This document shows, piece by piece, positions 8,988-20,900 of a DNA stretch of 25,684 nt. The stretch's first letter is position 1, and every line of letters begins with the position of its first letter. This DNA comes from Aplysia californica (taxonomy: Eukaryota > Mollusca > Gastropoda > Aplysiida > Aplysiidae): contig NW_004797387.1 of NCBI RefSeq assembly GCF_000002075.1, positions 198,638 through 224,321 of the forward strand. The letters run 5' to 3'. The notes below the pieces were generated by a model. The model searched no databases, was not told the origin of the DNA, and saw only the letters and a program-made list of their open reading frames with translations. A program made the translations under genes and the position numbers.

Positions 8988-11900
8988 CACTGCCCTCAGA
9001 CAAAATTGCACGCTTTTAGGCTAACATACTTAGTAATTGAACGTTTGTTCACGGCACAGAATTCTACAATTCTGTTATCACACTGTAGAATTCTGTGGTT
9101 CAGAGTGAACGCTACGCCTGTTGGCTGAGGCTATAACACGGTGAACGCACACAACGGGTGAGAATAGCCAAAAGACTCGCCTGCGCTATTCTCACCCGGG
9201 TTGAGAATAGAGGTGGCCTTAGCACATCTAGTTGATCTAGCTCTGTCTAATGTATCGTAGAATGTATACTAGAATCGATAAATACTATTGCAGGCTGCTT
9301 CTTAATGCCCAGGAATATGCCAGATAGGGTTGCGCACTGATGCAGACCAAATTTGTTCTGTCCGTTTTAAGTGCGCAATATCGGCTTTTTTGCTATTTGG
9401 CATTGTGTGGCTTCTAGGCCCTTTGGTTGTTTTACTTAAAAATAATTATATTATTAAGTTATTTCTTTATGACCTGCATTGTGCACGAAACAGACTATTT
9501 TCCTTCCGTTTGGATGCATTATATTGCTATTGGAAGATGATCAGAATGTATTTTTATGTCAAAATTAATATATGGAAATTTAATCTCCAAAATATTCAAT
9601 TTCTTCTTTTCACGTCTTTTTCTTCGTCCTTTTCCTTTAAGAATTCTAGTCTAGGTATAGTCTAATTCTTGTTTTCTTCTTTCACCTTCTTGTGTCCACA
9701 GCACCTTTATTTTTATCCATTATCAAAACACATACACGGTATAAGGAAATTAAATCTCCTGTTAGGGGCGCACAGCTCCCAAAAAGAACACGCCTCATTG
9801 ACCTTGGCCTTCCGTTCCGGTCAGTATAGGAACTTCTTGCAAGGAAAAGAAGACCAGGTCAGGATAGAGAAAGATGAAAAGTGTCAGAAAAGAGCTAGAT
9901 TCTAGATCTAGAGCTGTAAACATGGTAGTATTGCGCACTCAACCAGACGATCTGTTGCACCAAAACAGACACCTTGCACATCAACCAGACACACGTTACC
10001 AAACACCACCGCAACATATAGGAATTTTAAACTGCTGGGTTTTGTAATGCGCTATACCGTATAGAGAGGAAGTCTGTCTAACTTCTGGTGAAAAAATCAT
10101 GAAGATCGACCTGTAACTTTCAGAGATATCCACAAAAGATGGCTTACGGTATATCGCACTACAGGATTAACTCTCGTAGAAGTCTAGATCTATCTAGATC
10201 TAAGCCTATAATACAACTACAACAATAATTGAGGTATCGTTTTGAAGGTTTTGTCACTGCCTTTCTTTTAAAATGTATAGATCTAGGCCTATATATATAT
10301 ATATCAAATATCTAGAATCTAGATCTAGAGTCTAGATCTAGCTAGGCCTAATTTCGGCCCTAATCTAGAATCTAGATCTAGAGGTCTAGTCTAGATCTAG
10401 AATGTAGATCTATATACTTGTACAACAGACTGATTAAAAAATAAATATGAACAGAACAGCAGGACACCTACTAAGATTGTTTTGTTTGTTTTTGTAAAGT
10501 GTTTTACGGCGCTCGCAACTGCATAAGGTCATATGAGCCCGCGGGACACTCCTAATATTTTTCAGTTGGTAGGAAATTTTGAATTTTGCCCGGGTGGTGG
10601 CCGAAGCCTACTCATATCGATTTTAGACCACCAAGGGATCTTTAACCTGCGCAACTTGCACACGGGCCCTCCGCGATTTTTCGCCCTTGTCCGAGAAGGC
10701 TAGGTGTAGATCTTTCCTACCAGAAGATCAGGGGTGTGGCAGAAAAACCGCAGTAAGGAGGAGCCAAGGATTAGCAGTAGAAAGGCTGCAGAAAGAGTCA
10801 GGAGCCTAGAGGAGGGGGCAAAGGAGGTGAGGGGGTGGGGGCAGAAAGTGGAAATGAAAGCAGACAACAGAACATTGCTAGAGAGCAGGAAAGGAGGTGA
10901 AAGTAGGAGACAATTTTAGAGAAGAAAATTTTTCGGTCGCTCCCTGGATTCAAACCCGGGACCTTTGAATGAGAGGCCAACACCTTAACCTCTAGGCCAC
11001 GAGAGCCCCCACCTACTAAGATGAGAATTAAGATCAGCACAAAAGTTTTTAAAGTTAAACATTAAAGCCTTTGTGTCTATTTAGATTTTAGCTGCAGCAA
11101 ACAGTTTAACAAGTAGTCAACCTTGACTTATGATTAGATATACGGAGTGTCTGCGTACACGGTAACCGGGCACCTTGCCTCAGTGTCTACGTATACGGTA
11201 ACCGACAACTGGTCACGTAGTCTTAGTGTCACGTACACGGTAACTGGGCATGTTGCTTCAATATCTATGTACATGGTAACCGGCAACCGGGCACGCAGTC
11301 TCAGTGTCACGTACTTGGTACCCAGGCAAGTTCAGTTTTTGTCTTCTGATGTTGCCTTCATCCCCACCCCTCCCGGGACTGTACCTTAAAAAAAAAAAAT
11401 TTCCCCTTTCCGGAGCCCTATACTTTGAAGCGCACAGACTTTGAATGAACTTTGGTGACCCCAACTGGTACTCACAATGTGATGCGCACGCACAGGTTCA
11501 CTGACCGGTCACGATGACGAGCCCAACAAGACGCTTGTATGACTTTCTTTTTTTCAGCAAGTGAAAAGTAGTTAACTTCACTTGAAAGATGGCTAGAAAG
11601 ACATCAGTATGATACCATTGAAATCATTATAATAAAAACGAATCTGTCTAATAGTTTGTTTTAGTTTTCCACACTTCTTATTTTCAACAGATTAGAAAAT
11701 AAGATAAGATTGCCTCGGATCTCGCATATTTGTGTCACGACGTTGTGGAATCAGGCTCTCGTCCATTTTTGGGCATGTAGAGTTATTAGTATCATCTTAA
11801 AGCTTGTTTACTTGTCATTTTATATGGCTAAAAAAATATCCATTTATCTTGATTACAAGTCGAGATATTTGCGAAAGAAGGAGGTCGGGTTCACCTATTT

Positions 11901-14900
11901 TCAGAGGTAAAATTAGTGAGAAAATGGCCGCCAAAGATTAGTTATTTCCTTAGCTAAAGACTAGTCCGTGGTAACCAAAAATAACAAAAAATGTACATTT
12001 TTTGTACCTTTAATCAATGTTTAAAAAAAAAATCCACACATAAGTGAGTTCTTTAATGGGTATGAAAGGTGTTGAGCCAAAAAACAAAAATTTGATAAAA
12101 ATTTACAAACCTGCGGAAAAATGCAAGTTTCTTCACTTTCATTATTTTGATAAGAGCCTGATTCCACCACGCTTCTTCACATTTGGTTGAGGTTGATTAC
12201 TTGTTTTATGAAGCCTTGTCAAAACTTAATAAATACTTAAACTTTGTGCCCCCCTACCAGGTTCAACTACAGAGCAACCCACTACATGGTACAAAATGGA
12301 TTCTACAATTTCTTAAACTGGTTTGACGACCGAGCATGGTACCCATTGGGCAGAATTGTGGGGGGAACGGTGAGTGCAAACCCTCAAGTCATTTTCAATT
12401 GGTAAAAGTAGTCTCTATGCTTTAATGGTTAGTCATTTTGTGATGTCGATGTCTAACCTATTGTTGTATTTTTGAAACATATTCAAGGTTCCTAATTGCT
12501 AATATTCCTGGTTGAGAAAGCAGGTGCTTTCCATGTATTATCTAACCGTAACAATGTAGCGAGTAGGTCCTGGAGAAAGGAATGGATCAAGGGTGTAACA
12601 AGAATCTCAGTGGGTAAAATTTCTTATGTTTGCTGTTCCACATGTTCCCTGCTGGTATTTTGAAGAATGTTGTTGCTGTACATCCAGTACCTTTTTTGGT
12701 TTTTGGCCCATGCCATTTTGCCCACTTCAATGTCTTGTGGTTGGCAGGTTGGAAATCCGTTTAAGTTGGTTTTGTTTCAGTCAAAAAGGGAAGTAAAAGT
12801 TAACTTGCTTTGAGAAAAGAAAGTTGAGAATTGCCCATTTTTCAGACTGCCTTTGTGGAAGTTGATTTTTATCAGTAGTAAAGTAGGGCGTTCAAGCAGT
12901 TCTCATTTGAAGCTCTTAGTATGCCCACATGTTGACATGGACGTGTTCTTCCCTCAGGTGTACCCGGGCCTCATGGTGACTTCGGGCTCCATCCACTGGT
13001 TCCTGAACCTACTGAACATCCCAATACACATCAGAGACATCTGTGTCTTCCTCGCCCCTGTCTTCAGGTCAGCAGCCAGGCGCTCTTGCCTGGTTTGAAC
13101 ACTTTATAAGAATGCTGTTTTGTCAGATAGGAAATTTTTTCTGGAGAGATTTTAAGCTTTTTTGTGGATTGTGTGTTTGCCTCTTTGGAATCTTATTAGG
13201 TGCCACAGATTGGCCATATCATGGGTTGTAGTAGTTGAGAAGTGGAATTTTGTATCTTTATCTCGAGCTGAATAACTTATTCCTTTTGATATGGCTGTAT
13301 CTATATCTACAACAGCTCTCTCTTTGCAAGGAGTCTCAAAGATAACCATTTGTGCTGTAAAAAATATTTTTTAGGCCTTGTTATTAAAGATATGTATAGC
13401 TTTTGTGATAGATGAACAGCAGTATGTTCTAGCCTTTTTCTCTGAAGAAATGTCTCAGTTTTGTGTTGATGTGTTTTTTATTGTTGGGAGTCTGTGAGTG
13501 GGGTGTTAAAATTGGTGCTGTGTTTTTATTGAATGTTGGTTCTTTCCATCTGGCTTCAACCAGACGTTTATTGTTACATGATGTGTAAAGTTATCAGCTT
13601 TTCTCGTAAATTCTACTGATCATTTAAAGAAAAAATTGGGTCAGTATATTTATACCAAGTTGTTCCTCAGAATGCTTATATTGTTATCTTTACTCTAATT
13701 TGTATAAAATCTGTCATAAGGAGTAACCCCCCACCCCTTCCACAAACACACATGCACAAATTTATGCACCCATACTCACTTTCATGTTTGACTTTTGACC
13801 TCCCTCAGTGGCATGACATCTATGTCTGTGTACCTCTTCACTAAAGAGATCTGGAGCCCTGGAGCTGGCTTGTTTGCTGCCTGTTTCATCGCCATCGGTA
13901 ACTAGTTTTTCTTGCGTCATCATCATCGTCACATGTGTTGTCACCAGTGTTGTCCATCTCATAGACCTGCATGTTTGCCGACAATCGCAACCCGATCCGC
14001 GATCCAGCCGATGCTATCGCAAGGCCCACCTGTATAAGTCAATATGCAAAGTGCGAGCCCTGGCCGATTGCCAGCGCCCCCCTTTTCTCCGGTCGGCTTT
14101 GTCTGCACTTTCGCTTTCGTGCCGACTACCGACGTCAGCGTTTCCGAGATAATTGTCGGAACCTGAGTAGAAATACGAATACGAAAAAGGACGACTACCT
14201 AAATTAGAACTACTTTCAGTTTCGTGCTTGAGCGGCCATTTTGAATTTCATCTGCTGACCGATTGTTCGGATGTGGATTCATTCAAGGCCTAGGGCCTAT
14301 TCACTTGTTCTACTCTAAATCTAGATTTATACAGATCATTATAGACCTCTATGGAGGATTCATATTCCAATTCTATTGTGTCAAACCCTATTATAGGTTG
14401 TGCTGTAATGTTAATGTTGGCAAAAGAGCATTTCAGCGGGTGTGTTGATTATTAGATTTTAGATCTAGACTCAGCGGAGTCCCTCTGTTTGGATGGAGAT
14501 TTCGTTCAAGGCCTAGATCTAGCTATTCTTATTCCATTGTTCTACTAGGTCTAGAGATCTAGATTTATTTGGATTACTATATTGGGGATTCATATTCCAA
14601 TTCTATTGTGTTAATGTATCAAACCCTATTATAGCTAGATCTAGATCATGCAATGTGCAATTAGGATGCTCCTTATTTGTTTTGGGGTGTGGTTTTAAAA
14701 ATTATTTTGGACTTTTGCTGGCTTAAAAAAAATCACATTTCTGAAGGGCCGTTGCAGGTTCTTTTTTGGGGGCTTATGCCCCCCTCATGTACCTCTACAA
14801 GTGCTGCTATTTTATGAGGGAGGACTTCTGTAACCAGCGACCACTATGAGACAAAGTAGAATAGAGGGCTACTTTTAGGGGGTAGGGTTTGGGTTAGGGT

Positions 14901-17900
14901 TAAGTATCTTCTTTATTGTGTTTGTTGGGGTGGTCGCTCGTTACACGGAAATCCTTTCTTTTATGACACCCACGAAAGCCCCTGGTCTAATCTCACTACA
15001 GTAAGCTTGCTCTCTTGTTAAATTCTGTTATCCTTTGTAAGATGCTCAGGTAATCTGTCGCTTTTCACCTTGTCTTTTTTGGTGGTAAGTGGGTGCCCTG
15101 TGTAGTTTGCTCCTTCTCTCCTGTCTATCGTCCTGATCTCTCCTTCTTTTTTGCCTTTGTTATTCTCTTGTAATATGTGTAATCTTTGGCATAATATGAA
15201 CTTATTGTGTTTCAAGTGCTGTAAAATTCTTATAAAACCAAACTGTGTTTCAAGTGCTGTAAAACTCTTACTAAAACTAAACTATGCCTTGTCCTTAAAA
15301 ATTGTTAATAATAATAGATAGCATTTGTATAGCGCAAATCCCCGCTCTTCAGCAAGCTCTATGCGCTTCACAATCTAAACTATTACCCCAGCTGACCTCA
15401 GACCATTCTGAAACAACTTCAACTTCCTGGGAAGCATACAGTGCAATCAGCCATTTACAGGCGCTAAAACACTAACATACTGACAAGATCTTTCACTGTC
15501 TGTGGCTGGGTACCCATTCCCACCTGGATGAAGTGGGGAAAATTTGTGTAAAGTGCCTTTCCCAAGGACACAATGTCGGGCCCGCGGCTTGAACCACCGA
15601 TCTCGCAACCTCGCGATTACGAGTCCGGTTGCCAAAATCATTATTATTATCGTTCCCTCTTGCCCTGTATGAGCAGTGGGTGGTTGAAGGATGCCACCGG
15701 ATGGATCTACATCTTTACTTCTTTTTGTATCTGATAATTTTTCTTGTTTTTCCTGTGCCCTAAGTGACTGAAATTGTGTGAATGTGCTTCTCTTAACTCA
15801 AACCTGTATGTTCTTATTAGCCATGTGATGATCTCGGATCTGCTAAATTGTTCGACTGTCATAAAATTTATATCTGTACGAAAAGTAAAAAGACATATCT
15901 CTTTCCTCCCCAGTTCCTGGTTACATCAGTCGGTCTGTGGCTGGTAGCTATGACAACGAAGGCATTGCTATTTTTGCTCTCATGTTCACATACTTCTTGT
16001 GGGTGAGTAGGTTACTAGTGAGAATGATCATTTGGTTATTATTCTGTTCTCTACTTACAAAGATTCGACTCGTTACGTCAAGTCTGTGCTCCTCTACAGC
16101 TGCGAAACTTGGGAAGACAACAAAGACAATACTGAATAAAGTCCAGACTTTCATCAACAGATGTATGAGGAGTATTCTAAGAATTAAGTGGCAGGATAGA
16201 ATAGGAAATGAAGAGCTGTGGGAAAGGACAGGACAAAAGGATATAGAAGTAGAAATAGGACTAAGAAAGTGACGATGGATGGGACACACCTTAAGAAAGC
16301 CCAGCGGAAACATCACAAGACAGTCACTGCAGTGGAACCCAATAGGAGCACGGGGCAGGTGTAGGCCATGGGAAACATAGAGGAGATGCGTGGAAAGGGA
16401 CATGGAAGGAGCTTGTATGTGGCCTATACCCTGCCAGGGGTGAAAGGCATTGATGATGAGGATGATGACTTACAGATGGGCTGTGGTACAGGGGACAGGT
16501 GCTCTGTGGGAGGGAGGGGGAATAGAATTTAAAGGGTGTCACAACATATTGACAATTTCAGGGTAATGTAATAAGTTGCTATTGTTTTTATTGTATCTGT
16601 GTGCTATGAAGTTGCCCTCCCCCCCCTGCAATTTCAAGGAAAAGTAGCTTAACCATGCTTTGGCACTGTATGGATTTTAGGGGGGGGGGATGAAGCTTTG
16701 AATATTTCTCCTCTTGAATTGTTGGTGCCATTCGTGTTATTGACCATCATTAGCGCTGTTGTTTTTATGCTAGTACTATGAGGTTTTTTTTGTAACAGAT
16801 GCATGTTTTATAAAAGAATTTTCATAGTCTCTTTTGATATTTAGAAAACTAAAAACTTCAGGGAAGGGGGAGGGAGATAAATTGTAGTTAAACACATGTT
16901 CCACATCTCACAATTAAAATGTTTCTATTTTCAGATCAAATCTGTGAAGACCGGCCAAGTGTTTTGGTCAATATGCACTGCTCTCTCGTATTTCTACATG
17001 GTGAGCATCTTATGTGCACAGAACTCACGCACACGCTCAGAACATGCACGCACACATACTTCTAGGGATGTGCTATTTTGTGGCTTTTTTTCATTATTTT
17101 CAACAGACAAACTGGTACCGTTCTCAGCATTTGTTTTCTGTTTAACCTTTATTAGTTGTGCCTATTCACTAGTCTTTTTGTTTGCAAATGCAACTTTGTA
17201 AATTTTCAAGTATTTTCGCAAATTTCCAGTGGTAGATATATATATCAAATTTTTTCACCACTGTTTTCAGATCGAATATGGTGAACTGAAAGAAAATAAT
17301 TTTCGTCTTCTTCTTTGTTTATATAAGAAAATTATTAGTTAGTCGAAATACTCCCTTTTCTTAACTGAAAAGCATTTCGAGGATTATGTCAATTTAGTCT
17401 TCAATAGCAATCCAAAGATTGCAAAACGGAAGAAAAAGACATGAGAATACACATGTCTTATTGTGGGCCAGAGAGAGGCATTGTATGTGTACTGTTTGCC
17501 TACATGTATTGCACAAATCATTGTGCATAGGCTAAGTGATGCAAGGAGAGCGAATGTACTTAGGTTGTGCAAACTTAAGTTGGTCATGGACTTTTGTCTC
17601 CGCAAAGCTAGTTCACAAAGGCCCTTCACGTGAACACATGACGGCATGTTGTGTTTCAGGACATCACTGGCATTAGGCTTTCTTTCTCACTTCTCTATCA
17701 ACTCTTGGAACTATTCTCTGTGACTAATCAGTAGATTAAGCTGATAATGTCATAGAGAAAGAACAGTGCATACAGCCTGCCGTTCTTATTACAGTTATTG
17801 AGAGAGATATTTGAAAGAAAAAACTTTCCAAAAGTTAAATTTGGGGTTCAGGCATAGCATTCCCAACTGTAAGTGTCGACACTCATCACTATTTGAGCAA

Positions 17901-20900
17901 CTCTTTAAAACAGTACAAAATCCAGCGGTCCCAGTATTTGTTTTAAGCCGGCTCCAAAGTACATTGTATTGTGATGTATACATTGAGCTAACATGTTTGA
18001 TGGAAAGGACAGTTGAGGACAGACAGAAAAAGTTCTCTTGGCTGGGCAGGACTTTGATCTGTGTTTTAGGGAGTTGGACGAGGGTGAGGGTGGGTTTCAT
18101 GATTCCTAAGTGCTTTCCTTTTCCTGAAATATTTATTTTAAAAAAAACTATCAGGGAATTGTGTCGTTTAATATCAATGAACTGCCGGTGCATTCAAAAG
18201 TCGTGAGTAGGGATTCCCAGATTTTGTCTTGTGTCACTATCTTTCTGCTAGGATGTAAAATCCCATTCAGGCTGGGTCAAAGTGGCCTGCCTCCTAAACG
18301 ATCTAATAATTTGTATCAACTCAGTTGTACAACATTGATAGCCTTTTCAATAATGATGAAGCTGTTCTACACCTCTCCCCTTAGTGACTAGAACTCGAGG
18401 AGGATATCTGCACTACAATAATCTTGTGTTGACAATTAAGGAGTCTGTATATATAGTATGAATAATCTCTCATCAGGCAAGCTGTTTCATAATGAGTAAT
18501 TCACTGTGTGTGCGTGCGACCGTCCCCCCTGGTATGTGCTGCCACAGCTGTGTATTCAATAACAATAGGAACGCTTCATGGTTGCATTGATTTTTCCTGA
18601 ACAGGGTTTGTGAAATGCAAAGGGCTGTCTCAAGAAAAATCTTCTCTTTGTCTATATTATCTTTTGCCCATTGTTACTGTTTGTCTCAGTGTGTAGGCCA
18701 TGAGTTGTGCAAAGGACCATGGAACTTTATGAATATACGTGCAAAATAATGCCCACATGAAATATCACCCAAAGGCACTGTAGGATAAAATTAGGTGTTA
18801 GACGCATGGGCAAGCCCCCCCCCCACACACGCACAAATGAAAGAAAAGAAAATTAATACAAAATATTAAAGCTAGGTTTTTTTATAAAATGCCTGTCAAA
18901 GCGGAATGCGTTTTTCTTACTTTTTGCTAAAAGAAGCGTGAGGTCTTGACACCCCCGAATAAACAAAGCACTACAACAGCAACCCAACAATAACATAGAT
19001 AAATGAAACTAAAACAATAGATAAAGCAAACATTGACGCTTCTGATTTCTCTCCCCTCCTGTAGGTGTCGGCGTGGGGTGGCTATGTTTTCATCATCAAC
19101 CTGATCCCGCTGCACGTGTTTACACTGCTCCTCATGGGACGCTACTCACAGCGAATCTACACAGGTCAGTCCCCATGTCAGCTGTGTTCCTTTGTAACTG
19201 TCTTGTTGTCATAGGAGTATGTCACTAGAAGGTCTGTTCTCTTATTAGATGGGTCTCTGTGTTATAGCGTTAGGCGCTTTGCCATCGCTGGATAATTTTT
19301 ATCAAGTATATCTGTCTTTTTGATGTGGTGTTGTATCCTTCACAGTCGGGGTTAGCCCTGACAATCATGGTCGAAACCCATTTCCTAAACGATGTAGTAC
19401 CCACCGTGGCGATGCTACTGACTGAAGTGTCTTTAGGCCTTTCCCAAAGGGGGACATTAACATGTTCTTATGCACAGTAGAATTGGAAATGGGCTGATTC
19501 ATCAATGTCATGCTCATAACTGTGCCTGAACTGCAACAGGTAACTGCTGATTTTTCTTTCCTAATCCTTACTATCGTCATTTTCCTCTACTTCTTTTGTA
19601 TGTTTGTCACCCTCTTGTGACCCTCTATTTCCGGGGTTCCTTGATAGTCGAAGCAGGGTTTGTGCTGTTGAAGTTGGAGAGGCGAGCAGAGTAAGCCTGA
19701 TTTCCAGTAAGGACTTCTCTATTGACATCCTACCCTTGGCGCTCATATGACCTTATGCTGTTGCGAGCACCAAAAAACCTCTACTAAAACAAACGAAGTA
19801 ACTTGTTTTAATGGGAATGTAAAAACACCAACATTTATCCAAACAAATTCTTTTTATCTCATCTGTCATTGCTAAGTATTTGGTCTTTTCTCTTCCTGAC
19901 ACTGAATGACCATGATAAAGGGGTGGTTCAAGGTGAGCACTGGCTTGATCTATTTCTTTTCTTTCATTCTATTGTTTCTGTCTGTCTTTTTTGCATTTTT
20001 GCTGTTCTAAATGACTGTTAATGTGTTGATTTACTTCTCATCATTCAAACAAACAAATAAAGGTGGGTGGTTGGCGGGTGCTCTGGTGTGGTTTGCTTCT
20101 TCTTTATTCCCACCCGGGGTGAAAATAAAAATATAATATTATTCTCAACCGGGGTGAGAATAATATCCATTTTATTCTCAACCGGGATGAGAATAATATA
20201 ATATTGTTATTCTCACCCCTGGTGAGAATAAAATGAATATTATTCTCACCTGTTCTGAGAATGCAATTTTTATTCTTAGGCCAACCTGGGTGTTGAGAAC
20301 GCGTAGGCCTATATGTAGGCTAATAGGATGATAGAAAATAATTTGTGAATTGTAAGACAAGAGTGACCATTCGTGACCTGCCCCAGAGCTCAGGTCGATT
20401 TTTCTTGGCTCCCGCTGGGGTTGTTATTGTTTCATTTTTTTAATTCTTGAGAGTATGCATGCCTTCACCAACCCTATACAAGTGTATACTATAAATTCAG
20501 AAAGGAATTCACTTGCCAGAGTAGTATATTTAAAAAAATAATAGCCTTAACTGAAAGCTGTTTAATGAAATAATGTTAGTAATAGTTTGTCATTGTAGTG
20601 TTAGAATTGGCATTTGTTTACAACACAAAAAAACATGTTTAATTGTTATTCCTAACAGAACCCACGCTTATTTTTAAGGCATTGCGTGCCTTGACCCTAT
20701 GCTTATTTTTTTCTTAATTTTGATTGGTTAAACCATTCAAGAGTAAAATTTTCCATTAGGCCTACAGAACCAATAAATAGCAACAAAAGGTGAAGCTATT
20801 TGCTCAAAAGATAAGGTTTTCGCACAAATTGACAATAGTCGCCTCATGGGCTTGAGAGCTGGTCCGCCCGTTGGCGATCTTAGTCACCTCGACGCTCAGC

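Larger units (their letters stand above)
8302..9210. mobile_element. Putative fold-back element 1 (palindromic termini)
   Basis: Both ends carry GGGTGAGAATA/TATTCTCACCC modules: 8311-8382 on the left (AGGGTGAGAATA, CCGGGTGAGA, CTATTCTCACCCGG) and 9155-9210 on the right (ACGGGTGAGAATAG, CTATTCTCACCCGGG, TTGAGAATAG). The interior holds a 238-bp tandem duplication and a hairpin. No open frame of interest. The exact boundaries and any target duplication are unclear. Confidence 0.5.

Noticed and set aside
9824-9836. GTATAGGAACTTC, identical to a half-site of the yeast FRT recombination target
   Set aside because: There is no inverted partner at the required spacing; a 13-base match in this length of AT-rich DNA is best taken as coincidence.
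11147-11389. Open frame over the minisatellite (repeating TYTVTGH-like peptide)
   Set aside because: It arises from the repeat; there is no start context and it lies within intron 1.
14880-14905. TTAGGG-like words suggesting interstitial telomere
   Set aside because: Only two or three degenerate units, and they sit inside a TIR-bounded element.
15937-16272. Fusion of STT3B exon 5 with a reverse-transcriptase fragment
   Set aside because: A consensus donor at 16003 and the exact family continuation at 16935 show that this is intron.
17795-18206. Overlapping frames of about 130 codons on both strands in intron 6
   Set aside because: The plus frame starts with TTG, neither resembles a known protein, and the region is spliced out between two firm STT3B exons.
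20104-20280. Dyad array considered as a CRISPR-like repeat array
   Set aside because: The units are imperfect palindromes with near-repeated spacers in a eukaryotic intron, and no cas genes are present.
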